Origin: Aerococcaceae bacterium DSM 111021
GTDB lineage: Bacteria; Bacillota; Bacilli; Lactobacillales; Aerococcaceae
Assembly (NCBI GenBank): GCA_020112395.1
Contig: JACCEK010000001.1
Span: forward strand, 1,271,309-1,335,308
Reading direction: 5' to 3'
Length of the DNA stretch: 64,000 bases
Under the pieces are notes generated by a model that was not told where the DNA came from, did no database searches, and saw only the letters and a program-made list of their open reading frames with translations. Below, in pieces: positions 52,599 through 61,313 of this stretch (position 1 is its first letter; each line of letters begins with the position of its first letter). The position numbers and the translations under genes are program-made.

Positions 52599-52730
52599 TA
52601 TACCACCTCGTTATACTATAATCATTCTTTTATTATAGCAAAGTCAGGCTTCAACTGCATTTGAAATTATATAGCTTTCAATAATGACTAAAATATACCA
52701 TTGCATAAAACATAATCATATTTCTTATAT

Positions 52731-53038
52731 CAAATTATTCTCAAGACAAAATTCATAAATACCATCTTCAGCCACATGACCGATTACTTCGTCAGCAATT
52801 GTTTTTAAGTCCTCGGAAGCATTGTCCATTGCTAAGCCCTAGCCGACAGCTGCCAACATTTCAATGTCATTATTATCATCTCCAAAGGCAATCGGACTTC
52901 TACCTGTCGCTAAACAAAGTAAAATATCTTTCTACTTTAATGCTTTAAGTGTAGCTAACATCTTCTCTGAAATTACTTTCTTATTCATATCAATCAAGGT
53001 GCCCACAATATCAAAAAAAATTATTTTTTAATTTCCAT
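52731..53038 (-). pseudogene. Cof-type HAD phosphatase relic
   Basis: Minus-strand pieces match the two ends of a Cof/HAD hydrolase: motif I as IIFFDIVGTLIDMNKKVISEKM (second Asp replaced by Val), LLCLATGRSP, and then motif IV AFGDDNNDIEML followed by GLAMDNASEDLKTIADEV. In-frame stops interrupt it after ALK and after AAVG, the start codon is in another frame, and the central cap domain is deleted. It is a dead gene. Confidence 0.85.
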
Positions 53039-53127
53039 TATTACTCTATCTGAAGTCATTTCAATTCTTCCATCAATTCAGCTATTATTAGAATAAGTCA
53101 ATAATTGTAAGGAAAGTTGGTACTAAT

Positions 53128-53280
53128 TTGGAAAATGAGTTTGATTTTTATAAAATGGAAGAAAACTTCTTGAAAATCACTAAAGAAATTGAAGCAATGT
53201 CAGATATGTTAGAACAATTTAAACAGAATATCCCAAACATTCAATTATTTCTTAAATACTACTGTATTTATAAAAACTAA
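53128..53280 (+). pseudogene. Possible DUF4298-like fragment
   Basis: A 50-codon frame (ENEFDFYKMEENFLKITKEI... ending FLKYYCIYKN) resembles the helical, YY-ending core of DUF4298 proteins. The usual region after the YY pair is missing, and no convincing start or ribosome site is visible. It may be a truncated gene. The rest of 52599-53341 holds only the HAD relic and a terminator. Confidence 0.3.
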
Positions 53281-53281
53281 A

Positions 53282-53320
53282 AACCCCTCATCTCTAGACA
53301 TAAATTCTAAAGCGAGGGGT
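53282..53320. terminator. Terminator after fruA
   Basis: AACCCCTC (53282-53289) pairs with GAGGGGT (53314-53320), with extra pairing inside (CTAGA/TCTAAA). Minus-strand T tracts follow. Confidence 0.75.
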
Positions 53321-53341
53321 ATTGATATTTTTTTGATTTTA

Positions 53342-55312
53342 TTACTCAGCTAATTCTTCAGCCGGTTTCTTTACTAACACACTTAATAAGATAGCTCCGA
53401 CAATCCCACCAGCAAGCCAAGCCACGAGATACATCCATGGATTCGTTACACCACCGGCAAGAACCGCAAAGATTCCGCCGTGAGGAACATAACTCACACT
53501 ACCAAATAACATACTTAATGCTCCAGCAACCCCACTACCTACTGCTAATGAAGGAATCACACGAAGTGGATTCGATGCTGCGAATGGAATAGCTCCTTCA
53601 GTAATGAAAGCCGCCCCCATCACATAGTTCACTAAAGCACTGTTACGTTGTTCTGGCGCCCAAAGATTTTTGTTAAATGTTGCTGAAATAGCAATCGCTA
53701 ACGGGGGAACCATCCCACCGATCATAACGGCTGCCATCACATCTGAACCTGCACCGTTTGATGCTGTAACCAAAGCTGTACCAGTAACATAAGAAGCTTT
53801 ATTAAGCGGCCCACCCATATCAATTGACATCATAGCCGCAGTAACAAAACCTAGAACTACAGATAATTCAGAAGGAATACTTGTTAATAAGTCTTGTAAA
53901 CCTAACATGACTGCTCCCATGGGTGCATTCACGATAAAGAACATGATGAGACCCATGGCTAGAACACCTAGCACAGGATATAAGAAGATTGGCTTCATAC
54001 CTTCCAGTGATTTTGGTAACCAACTTAAGCCTTTACGTAAGCACCAAACAATTCCACCCGCTAAGAAACCAGCGACTAAAGCACCTAAGAATCCTGATGC
54101 AACTGCATCTTCAAAGATTCCACCGGCATTAAAGGCTGTTAGAATACTTGGGTTAGCAAAAACCCCACCCATGAAACCAATCACTAAACCAGGTCGATCA
54201 GCAATAGATTGCCCAATATAACCTGCTAGTACTGGTAACATCATAGCGAAAGATAAATCTCCGAAAGTTTTTAAAGTATGAGCAATCGCATTATAACTTG
54301 CATCATCTGGATTCGCTGAGTTGATTCCCCAGAAGAATGATAAAGCGGCTAAAATCCCACCTGCGACGACGAACGGTAACATATGAGATACACCGTTCAT
54401 TAAGTGTTTATAGAACTGACGTCCTAAAGATTCATTCTCCTCAGAATCGTCGGCTGACTGATCATATTGACTCGCGTGATAAATACGCGCATCAGCATTT
54501 GCGGCACGCTTCACTAATTCATCGGCTTTATTAATTCCGTCGGCTACTTTTGTTATAATAACTGGTTTACCATTAAAGCGCGCCATATCTACTTGCTTGT
54601 CAGCTGCTACAATAATCGCTGTTGCGCGTTCAATATCCGCTTTCGTTAATTTATTACCAACACCTGTTTGCCCATTTGTCTCAACTTTAATCGCATAACC
54701 GGCTTTATCCGCTGCTTGATTCAGTTTCTCTTCCGCCATATAAGTATGCGCAATCCCTGTTGGACATGCCGTTACAGCTAATAAGTATACATCATCCGCG
54801 TCTTGTGCTTGAGTATCTACTGCAGCAACTGTTTCTTTTGCTTGGTTTTCTTCTTCTTTTTCTGCTTCATATTGTGCAATGATGTTCACAACTTCATCCG
54901 TTGTTTTAGCATCAAGTAAAGCTTGTTTTGCTTCTGGATTCATTAAGATACTTGATAATTTTGCTAAAGCTTGTAGATGTTCTCCGCCGCCTTCAGGTGC
55001 AGCAATCATAAAGATTAATTTTGCTGGTTGACCATCGAATGACTCCCATTCAATTCCTTCTTGTGAGCGAGCAAAAACAATCGCTGCTTCTTTAATTGAA
55101 GCATCTTGAGCATGTGGAATCGCAATTTCTTCTCCTACACCGGTTGTTGACTGTGCTTCACGTGCTTCTAGTTTTGCGACATAACTGTCCACATCACTTA
55201 CGCCACCAGCTTTGGCAAATTGTTCTGCCAGGTAACGTAATGTTGTTTCTTTATCTGTTGTTGATAAAGTTAGGTCCATCGCATCTTTCACAAATAATTG
55301 TGCTAATTTCAT
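53342..55312 (-). CDS. fruA: PTS fructose transporter subunit IIABC
   Basis: A 656-residue PTS permease with domains in the order IIA (about 1-145, phospho-His67 in IAIPHAQD), IIB (about 170-265, phospho-Cys in VTACPTGIAHTYMAEEKL) and IIC (about 300-650, membrane, with GFMGGVFANPSILTAFNAGG and TGTALVTASNGAGSDVM). It brings in fructose as fructose 1-phosphate. ATG 55312 is used (AGGTGG upstream), since GTG 55321 overlaps the fruK end. It is the last gene of fruRKA. Confidence 0.94.
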   Translation of the reverse strand: MKLAQLFVKDAMDLTLSTTDKETTLRYLAEQFAKAGGVSDVDSYVAKLEAREAQSTTGVGEEIAIPHAQDASIKEAAIVFARSQEGIEWESFDGQPAKLIFMIAAPEGGGEHLQALAKLSSILMNPEAKQALLDAKTTDEVVNIIAQYEAEKEEENQAKETVAAVDTQAQDADDVYLLAVTACPTGIAHTYMAEEKLNQAADKAGYAIKVETNGQTGVGNKLTKADIERATAIIVAADKQVDMARFNGKPVIITKVADGINKADELVKRAANADARIYHASQYDQSADDSEENESLGRQFYKHLMNGVSHMLPFVVAGGILAALSFFWGINSANPDDASYNAIAHTLKTFGDLSFAMMLPVLAGYIGQSIADRPGLVIGFMGGVFANPSILTAFNAGGIFEDAVASGFLGALVAGFLAGGIVWCLRKGLSWLPKSLEGMKPIFLYPVLGVLAMGLIMFFIVNAPMGAVMLGLQDLLTSIPSELSVVLGFVTAAMMSIDMGGPLNKASYVTGTALVTASNGAGSDVMAAVMIGGMVPPLAIAISATFNKNLWAPEQRNSALVNYVMGAAFITEGAIPFAASNPLRVIPSLAVGSGVAGALSMLFGSVSYVPHGGIFAVLAGGVTNPWMYLVAWLAGGIVGAILLSVLVKKPAEELAE

Positions 55313-55313
55313 T

Positions 55314-56237
55314 TTATCCACCTATCCTTTTCACTTCTATGTCTGTTATTAACTGCTCCACTAATCCTTTATCTGCAATGCCTACAGAGAACGCCGTGGC
55401 ACTTCCACAAGCCGCTCCTTGTTTTAAACTGTCGCTGTAATTTCGACTTTCAATAAACTTAGCCATAAAGCCAGCTACCATTGAATCCCCAGCACCTACA
55501 GAGTTTATCACTTTGCCTTTAGGAACAGATGATTGGTATACCTCACCCGTTTCCGTTAATAAGATAGCACCGTCCCCACCTAAAGATACGATGACGTTAC
55601 GTGCACCTTTTTCTTGAAGTTGCTTAGCATATTGAATCACATCTTGAGTCGTTTTAACTTCAACATCAAAGATTTCACTTAACTCTTGTGCGTTAGGCTT
55701 AATTAGAAAAGGCTTGTGGACTAAACAGGCCGTTAATAAGACTTTGTTAGAATCCAAGACAAATCGTGCTTTCTTGTTAGCACATAATTCGGCTACTTTA
55801 ACATAGTGCTCACTCGTCATCCCTGGTGCGGCATTTCCAGCTAAAAATACCGTATCGTCTTTAGTTAATTTATCATTGAAATAGGCGAATAGAGATTCAA
55901 TATCCGCCTCATTAATCTCTGGTCCATTCGCATTGATTTCTGTCTCTTGATCTGCTTTAATCTTGACATTAATTCGAGTTATCGCATCAATCTCAACAAA
56001 ATCTGGCTGTACGCCTTCTTCGCTTAATGATTTTTGAATATAATCCCCTGAAAAGCCACCCAAAAATCCAGTCGCGATATTATCGTGGCCTAAACGCTTC
56101 AATAATACGGACATATTAATTCCTTTACCACCAGCAACATATTCATCTCGCTTCACTCGGTTTAACTCACCTAATTGAATCGAATCTGTATTCATAACTA
56201 AATCCACTGCGGGATTGAATGTAATTGTATATAACAT
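55314..56237 (-). CDS. fruK: 1-phosphofructokinase
   Basis: A 307-residue PfkB-family kinase. It has TFNPAVDLVMNTD, VAGGKGINMSVLLKRLG, ETEINANGPEI and the C-terminal NSVGAGDSMVAGFMAKF with the catalytic Asp. It phosphorylates fructose 1-phosphate to the bisphosphate. It lies between fruR and fruA; the fruA start codon follows its stop directly, so translation is coupled. Confidence 0.94.
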   Translation of the reverse strand: MLYTITFNPAVDLVMNTDSIQLGELNRVKRDEYVAGGKGINMSVLLKRLGHDNIATGFLGGFSGDYIQKSLSEEGVQPDFVEIDAITRINVKIKADQETEINANGPEINEADIESLFAYFNDKLTKDDTVFLAGNAAPGMTSEHYVKVAELCANKKARFVLDSNKVLLTACLVHKPFLIKPNAQELSEIFDVEVKTTQDVIQYAKQLQEKGARNVIVSLGGDGAILLTETGEVYQSSVPKGKVINSVGAGDSMVAGFMAKFIESRNYSDSLKQGAACGSATAFSVGIADKGLVEQLITDIEVKRIGG

Positions 56238-56240
56238 GTC

Positions 56241-56987
56241 TTATACTTCCTTCACTTTCGTGTATTTTTCAAACTTCACCCTCATTGCATCCGTCAATTG
56301 GTTCGTAATAATTGCTGCATCTTCTAACTCTACAATGCGACAAAATGATACTTTATCGAATTTACTACTATCCGTTAAAACATACGACGCGTTCGCTTGT
56401 TGAATCGCAGTTTGTTTTACATTAGCTTCTTCAATATCTGGCGTTGTATAACCATATTGAACATTCAAACCATTCGTTCCCATAAAAGCGCGCGAGAATT
56501 GATATTGTCTCAATTGCTTTTGAGCGTCAGAACCAATCATCGCAAGTGTCTTAGGCTTTAATTTCCCACCAATCAAAATCGCTTGAAAATTCATACCCGC
56601 CAATTGGTTCGCAATCTCTAAGCCATTTGTTACAATCGTAATGTCTTTTGCCTTTATATGAGGAAGCATCGTTATCGTAGTCGTCCCTGCGTCAATAAAG
56701 ATAAACTCATTATCTTGAATTAACGATGCCGCGAACTTACCAATTCGTTCTTTCTCAGTCATATGTTGTGTTGATTTTTCTTTCACACTCGGTTCATAGT
56801 CAACCGAGAAATTTCGCTTCGCGCCCCCATGGACACGAATTAATTCTCCAGCCTCTTCCAATTGAGACAAATCACGTCTCGCAGTCGATTCAGACGCATT
56901 CGTTGCTTCCACAATTTGCTGTAGTTTAACGATGGAATTCTCCGCCAATAAATGCCGAATGACTTCATGCCTTTCCTCTGTAAGCAT
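56241..56987 (-). CDS. fruR: DeoR-family regulator of the fructose operon
   Basis: A 248-residue DeoR/GlpR-type repressor. The N-terminal HTH reads RHEVIRHLLAENSIVKLQQIVEATNASESTARRDLSQLEEAGELIRVHGGA; the sugar-phosphate sensor domain has FIDAGTTTITMLPHI and ALIGGK-like ILIGGKLKP. It is the first gene of fruRKA. Upstream a TATAAT (complement of 57004-57009) is preceded by several TTGA(T/A)-type direct repeats (about 57015-57065), likely operators. Fructose 1-phosphate is the usual inducer. Confidence 0.92.
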   Translation of the reverse strand: MLTEERHEVIRHLLAENSIVKLQQIVEATNASESTARRDLSQLEEAGELIRVHGGAKRNFSVDYEPSVKEKSTQHMTEKERIGKFAASLIQDNEFIFIDAGTTTITMLPHIKAKDITIVTNGLEIANQLAGMNFQAILIGGKLKPKTLAMIGSDAQKQLRQYQFSRAFMGTNGLNVQYGYTTPDIEEANVKQTAIQQANASYVLTDSSKFDKVSFCRIVELEDAAIITNQLTDAMRVKFEKYTKVKEV

Positions 56988-57093
56988 TTACATCACTTCC
57001 TTAATTATAAGATACACTAAAACCAACCAAGAATCAACCATATTTGTTCAATGTTAATCAAAATTAGTCGATAAAGCGTCAATTTCAATCAAA

Positions 57094-57128
57094 AAAGCTT
57101 TAACCGTCAAAAGACAAGTTAAAGCTTT
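57094..57128 (-). terminator. Terminator after the M20 amidohydrolase gene
   Basis: AAAGCTTTAAC (57094-57104) pairs perfectly with GTTAAAGCTTT (57118-57128); minus-strand T tract follows. Confidence 0.88.
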
Positions 57129-57135
57129 TAATGTT

Positions 57136-58335
57136 TTAATCTAAATAATCCAATGCCACTTGAACAAACGACGCCGTAGCCATATAGAACAATGACTCAT
57201 CGACATCAAATTTCGCATGATGATGCCCGTGAAATTGGCCTTCTATATCAGCCGGATTCGATAAGAACAAGAATGTCCCCGGTGCTTCATATAAGTAGTA
57301 AGCATAATCTTCTCCACCCATTAATGGATCTTCCACTTCAACTAATTGACCTGGGAAGATATTTTCCAATGAATGAACCACTTCAGCTGTTACTTGCGCA
57401 TCATTTGTCACAGGTGGGTACTTATAATCATATGTTACAATACATTCAACATCCAGCGCAGCTCCAATCCCATGAGCGATTTGTTCAATCTTCTTATGAA
57501 TAAAAGCACGGGTCTCATCATTAAGTGCTCGGACTGTTCCTTCCAGTTCAACATTATCAGGAATAATATTTTGGTTGAAACCACCTTGAACGCGAGTAAT
57601 AGAAAGAACTGCTGGATCTACGGCCTTTACATTACGACTCTTAATTGTTTGAAGGGCGGTAATTAATTGTCCCGCTGCAGCGATTGGATCTTGTGAATTT
57701 TCTGGATAGGCTCCGTGATATCCTTTACCCTTAATCTCAATTAAGAAGCGATCCATTGAAGCCATCATTGGACCTTCTTTATATGCTATCGTTCCTTTAG
57801 GTATTTTAGGATCAATGTGACCTTGATGGAAACCCATCACGCGGGTTACGATTGGATTTTTCATGGCACCTTCTTTTATCATCGGCTCCGCTCCACCTGG
57901 AAATTCTTCTCCAGGTTGGAATACTAATTTTATAATCCCTGAGAAATAATCACGATTGGCTTGTAGCACTTTCGCAGCTCCCAGTAACATCGCTGTATGT
58001 CCATCATGACCACAAGCATGCATATTGTCATTTAAAGAGGAAAAATCTAAACCAGTTGCTTCTTTAATTGGCAAGGCGTCCATATCAGCACGAAAAGCCA
58101 AAACTTTATCACTCTTTAGTCCTTCTTTAGTTCCATGAATTAAAGCGACAATCCCATTGCCATTCACGTAAGAATCATTATATTCAATCTCTAATTCATC
58201 CAAGACACCCTTCACATACGCAACAGTCTTGGGTAACTCTAATCCTAATTCAGGGATTTGATGCAATTCGCGACGCCATTTTATAATATCTTTTTCTACT
58301 GCTTGAGCTAATTCGACTACGTTTAATTGTGCCAT
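57136..58335 (-). CDS. M20D-family amidohydrolase (N-acyl-amino-acid/hippurate hydrolase type)
   Basis: A 399-residue metal hydrolase. It has WRRELHQIPELGLELPKT, FRADMDALPIKEATG, the metal ligands of MHACGHDGHTAMLLGAA, VFQPGEEFPGGAEPMIKEGA and the C-terminal MGGEDYAYYLYEAPGTFLFL. It removes the acyl group from an N-acylated amino acid or similar conjugate. ATG 58335 has AAGGATATAC upstream. It is the third gene of a T-box-controlled operon with two DUF3100-type membrane proteins, so it probably acts on what they import. Confidence 0.9.
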   Translation of the reverse strand: MAQLNVVELAQAVEKDIIKWRRELHQIPELGLELPKTVAYVKGVLDELEIEYNDSYVNGNGIVALIHGTKEGLKSDKVLAFRADMDALPIKEATGLDFSSLNDNMHACGHDGHTAMLLGAAKVLQANRDYFSGIIKLVFQPGEEFPGGAEPMIKEGAMKNPIVTRVMGFHQGHIDPKIPKGTIAYKEGPMMASMDRFLIEIKGKGYHGAYPENSQDPIAAAGQLITALQTIKSRNVKAVDPAVLSITRVQGGFNQNIIPDNVELEGTVRALNDETRAFIHKKIEQIAHGIGAALDVECIVTYDYKYPPVTNDAQVTAEVVHSLENIFPGQLVEVEDPLMGGEDYAYYLYEAPGTFLFLSNPADIEGQFHGHHHAKFDVDESLFYMATASFVQVALDYLD

Positions 58336-58349
58336 GTATATCCTTCTTT

Positions 58350-58805
58350 CTAGAAAATTCTTAGTAATACTTCTGCTAATACAACACAAGAGAGGACTGT
58401 ACCTATAATAACTAATAACGATACGAGTACCCCTTTGTAACCAATCTTCTTAAAGGCTGGCCAGTCTTTCCCAATTGTTACACCTGCGTAAGCTAGAATC
58501 GGTGTACACAATGCTAATAAACTTACTTTTTCAACTGATGTGATTACAGCATTCGCAACAGGCGAGAAGGGTAGACAGGCTAGAATTGCGATGGCAGAAA
58601 TATAAGCAACTGAAGGTAGGTCAAATGGCAGAAGTTCCTTAATTAAAAAGCCAATTAAAGTAAACACAACAAGCCATACCATACCTTGAAAACTTTCAAC
58701 AAACGTCGCACCATAACCAATTGTATTCCCTATAATAGCAACAGCACCTGAAATTATCAGTACGATAAGCCAGTCAAATACTAATTGTATATTAATTTGC
58801 TTCAT
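58350..58805 (-). CDS. Small membrane protein, partner of the DUF3100 protein
   Basis: A 151-residue protein with four to five hydrophobic segments (FDWLIVLIISGAVAIIGNTIGYG, MVWLVVFTLIGFLIKELL, VSLLALCTPILAYAGVTIG and a C-terminal one). It overlaps the DUF3100 gene by 14 bp and precedes the amidohydrolase by 14 bp. Together the two membrane genes look like one transporter split in two chains. I recognise no characterised member. Function as a permease is inferred. Confidence 0.75.
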   Translation of the reverse strand: MKQINIQLVFDWLIVLIISGAVAIIGNTIGYGATFVESFQGMVWLVVFTLIGFLIKELLPFDLPSVAYISAIAILACLPFSPVANAVITSVEKVSLLALCTPILAYAGVTIGKDWPAFKKIGYKGVLVSLLVIIGTVLSCVVLAEVLLRIF

Positions 58806-59619
58806 AATTTTCCGCTCCTTTTTTTCCTTTTTCTCTTAATTTGTCAAACCAACGATATGCTCGTTCAGTTAGAGGTAATCCAATGAATATAGCAGTATAA
58901 ATATTAATAACAGAAGACACTAAGTTGGACATCGCTGCATAAGCCTCTAATTCAGTGGCCATTTCTGGAAAGCGTTCAATAAGCGTTCCTAAGCCTCCAA
59001 CCATCATTGAAGCTGACCCAATTCCTGTCGCTAGTGATAATGATATCGGTGAAATATACGGAATCTCAGCTAAGATAGACATTAAAAAACTCACAGCAAC
59101 AACACCAAAGATTGTTCCAACAATATAGTTAGTCATAACTCCACGAAACTCTGGCGACTCCGCGCCATACTTCTCTGAGATTAAAGCCACATTCGCTTCA
59201 CGGCTCACTCCGAAAGTCATTCCAATTGATTCTCGTTTCATTCCGAAAACAATCGCCAGCGGTAAACCAATTAAGAACGAGAAACCTTCCCCTAAGTTCT
59301 GTAGTGTCACAGCAATCCCAGCTTGCATTACTTCTTCAATGGCTGCACCACTTGATACACCCAGTTTTGCAATTAATAACCCGCCCGCTAAAGCCATCAT
59401 AGCAGAGGCATTTTTTGTACTCTTCTCCGTAATGATCTTTTGTTGTGGAATAAGATAAAAGATTGTCATAAGTAACATAGAGAAAATTAATGGTGCTAAA
59501 GTAAATGAGAAACGACCTAACTTTACTGACTGTGATCCTATTAATTCCGCAATCACTGAGAATATTAATACCATGACATGTAATCGATAATCTTTCCAAA
59601 TTGGTTGTGTTTTTTCCAT
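58792..59619 (-). CDS. DUF3100-family membrane protein, probable transporter
   Basis: A 275-residue protein with about seven hydrophobic segments (YRLHVMVLIFSVIAELIGSQSV; FTLAPLIFSMLLMTIFYLI; GGLLIAKLGVSSGAAIEEVM; SFLIGLPLAIVFGMKRESIGM; YIVGTIFGVVAVSFLMSIL; ATGIGSASMMVGGLGTL). This is the plan of DUF3100 proteins, reported beside amidohydrolases. It stands first in the operon after a T-box leader with GGAGGG as ribosome site. The cargo is unknown; the T-box suggests an amino acid derivative. Confidence 0.8.
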   Translation of the reverse strand: MEKTQPIWKDYRLHVMVLIFSVIAELIGSQSVKLGRFSFTLAPLIFSMLLMTIFYLIPQQKIITEKSTKNASAMMALAGGLLIAKLGVSSGAAIEEVMQAGIAVTLQNLGEGFSFLIGLPLAIVFGMKRESIGMTFGVSREANVALISEKYGAESPEFRGVMTNYIVGTIFGVVAVSFLMSILAEIPYISPISLSLATGIGSASMMVGGLGTLIERFPEMATELEAYAAMSNLVSSVINIYTAIFIGLPLTERAYRWFDKLREKGKKGAENYEAN

Positions 59620-59640
59620 TTTTATATCCCTCCATATAAT

Positions 59641-59880
59641 ACAAAAAAGCCCCTTTGCCTAACAAATAATCTTGTTAGACAAAGGGACGTAGTAATCGTG
59701 TTTCCACCCTAATTTATGTTATCTTTACAAATAACAACTCCAATAGCACGGTTTAAAAAATTCAAACGATGCTGGGCAATATAACGGTTGCTTCCGTGTG
59801 CAAAGCGTGAACCTTACACATACTCCGAATTTGATTTCACCTATACAAATTATATCCGTTTTCACCAGCCGGACTCTCTT
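59641..59880 (-). ncRNA. T-box leader
   Basis: On the minus strand stem I has AAGAGAG (59880-59874), CCGG...TGGTG...AACGG and, on its 3' side, TTCGGAG with TTC (59829-59827) at the specifier position. The conserved AGGGTGG (59710-59704) and ACGTCCCT (59689-59682) form the antiterminator, and CCCTTTGTCTAAC...GTTAGGCAAAGGG (59649-59687) plus six T forms the terminator. TTC means tRNA-Phe; the frame of reading in the loop is my judgement. Confidence 0.85.
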
Positions 59881-59912
59881 GAATAATTATCTAATAAGTT
59901 ACTTATTTCATC

Positions 59913-59971
59913 TCAGTCTATTATATTTATTAATGTATTCATATAATAGACTGAAATATCATGTTTGTCAA
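59913..59971 (-). promoter_or_regulatory. T-box operon promoter inside a 14-bp inverted repeat
   Basis: TTGACA (complement of 59966-59971), 17 bp, TATTAT (complement of 59943-59948). A perfect inverted repeat, TCAGTCTATTATAT (59913-59926) and its complement (59941-59954), covers the -10 and start region with a 14-nt centre. Confidence 0.7.
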
Positions 59972-59994
59972 ATCATATTTTAATATTACACATC

Positions 59995-60729
59995 TTATTT
60001 TAATTTTACAGCGCGTTCCACTAAGTCTGTAAAGGGTTTTAAGTGTGTTGAATCATTTGTGAATAAGACTTCTGGGTGCCATTGCACGCCTATAATCAAT
60101 GGTATCGCCTCTTTACTTTCAAAAGCTTCAATGACATTGTCCTTACTCCAAACTGTTGCTTCTAGATTTGGTGCTAAGTCATTCACTATTTGATGATGAA
60201 CTGAGTTCACTAACGTCTGGTCTTCAATAATATTCGACATGTATGAATTAGTTGCTACTTTTACTGAATGCGTCACATATTCCGGTTTAGCTTTTTGACT
60301 ATGTTGAATAGTGATATCTTTCGCTTCTGATAAGTCTTGATGCAATGTTCCGCCCATTAATGCATTAATTAATTGCAAGCCACGGCATACTCCAAGAACT
60401 GGAATCCCTTTTTCAACCGCACCATAAAATAACTTTGAGTCATTCTCGTCCCGATCCGGTTTGATGGTCTGAATCTTTTTACGAGGTTCTTGTCCATATA
60501 CTAATGGCGATACATCATGTCCGCCAATAATAATTAACCCATCAATCACACTCATAATATCCTCTGTATATACCCCAGCGTTCATCGGAATCATATAAGG
60601 GATTCCACCTGCTTCAAAAATAGCGTCAGAAAATACTTTCTGAGAAAAATTGATTTCTAAGCCCATATATTCGTCTGTACGTTCAAGAAAATTCGTATCA
60701 CTCGTAATTCCAATTACTGGTTTTGTCAT
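59995..60729 (-). CDS. Peptidase C26 / gamma-glutamyl-GABA hydrolase family protein
   Basis: A 244-residue class I glutamine-amidotransferase-like hydrolase (PuuD group). It has the nucleophile elbow GVCRGLQLINALMGGTLHQDL, the VIDGLIIIGGHDVSPLVYG segment and the catalytic His and Glu in GVQWHPEVLF. It hydrolyses a gamma-glutamyl amide; the substrate is unknown. No putrescine genes are nearby. It is divergent from the GNAT gene and upstream of the T-box operon. Confidence 0.9.
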   Translation of the reverse strand: MTKPVIGITSDTNFLERTDEYMGLEINFSQKVFSDAIFEAGGIPYMIPMNAGVYTEDIMSVIDGLIIIGGHDVSPLVYGQEPRKKIQTIKPDRDENDSKLFYGAVEKGIPVLGVCRGLQLINALMGGTLHQDLSEAKDITIQHSQKAKPEYVTHSVKVATNSYMSNIIEDQTLVNSVHHQIVNDLAPNLEATVWSKDNVIEAFESKEAIPLIIGVQWHPEVLFTNDSTHLKPFTDLVERAVKLK

Positions 60730-60814
60730 AGTTTATAGCTCCTATTTTTCTAACTTTCCACCTTTTTTCTAATATACTCACTACTATACTATTATTTCAT
60801 TTGGAGGTAAATAC

Positions 60815-61255
60815 ATGAAATTAAGTAAGGAGCCCTTTAGTTTATCCAACTTATTTGGATATAATGTTATAGAAAAAAATGTAAAACACTGGTATCAATA
60901 TCAATTAGATAACAACTCGATTGCTTTTGCCGCAATTGGAACTAACCCATATCATCCTTACTGTGATGAAGTATCCATTAATGTTCATCCTGATTATCAA
61001 AGACAAGGTATTGCAACTCAGCTACTTGAGCAAATAGAGTTTGACTCAAGTACAGATGAAGCCTTTATATCCTACTTAGGCAGTAACGCACCGACAAATC
61101 TAAAAAGAAACTTCTATTCACAAGTAATGAGTGATTTAGCTCATACTTATTCAGCCCTTTCTTTTGAAATAGATAATACAGATCCTGAAGCAATGTTTCT
61201 CATAGAATTACTTCAACTAGAAGAAATTCCATCTTATGATGCTTATTTAAAATAA
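60815..61255 (+). CDS. GNAT-family N-acetyltransferase
   Basis: A 146-residue protein. The acetyl-CoA loop is VHPDYQRQGIATQLLEQI, after VSIN; the remaining halves are short and acidic. The start has TGGAGGT 7 bp upstream. The C-terminal motif B is weak. The substrate is unknown. It stands alone on the plus strand, divergent from the C26 gene. Confidence 0.8.
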   Translation: MKLSKEPFSLSNLFGYNVIEKNVKHWYQYQLDNNSIAFAAIGTNPYHPYCDEVSINVHPDYQRQGIATQLLEQIEFDSSTDEAFISYLGSNAPTNLKRNFYSQVMSDLAHTYSALSFEIDNTDPEAMFLIELLQLEEIPSYDAYLK

Positions 61256-61258
61256 AAA

Positions 61259-61313
61259 AAGACATAATAATTATAGTATTTGCTCATAAAGGCTACTTTA
61301 ATCATTATGTCTT
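61259..61313 (-). terminator. Terminator of the YczE-dehydrogenase-isomerase operon
   Basis: AAGACATAATAATTA (61259-61273) pairs with TAATCATTATGTCTT (61299-61313) with one mismatch; minus-strand T tract follows. It overlaps the last codons of the isomerase gene. Confidence 0.75.
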
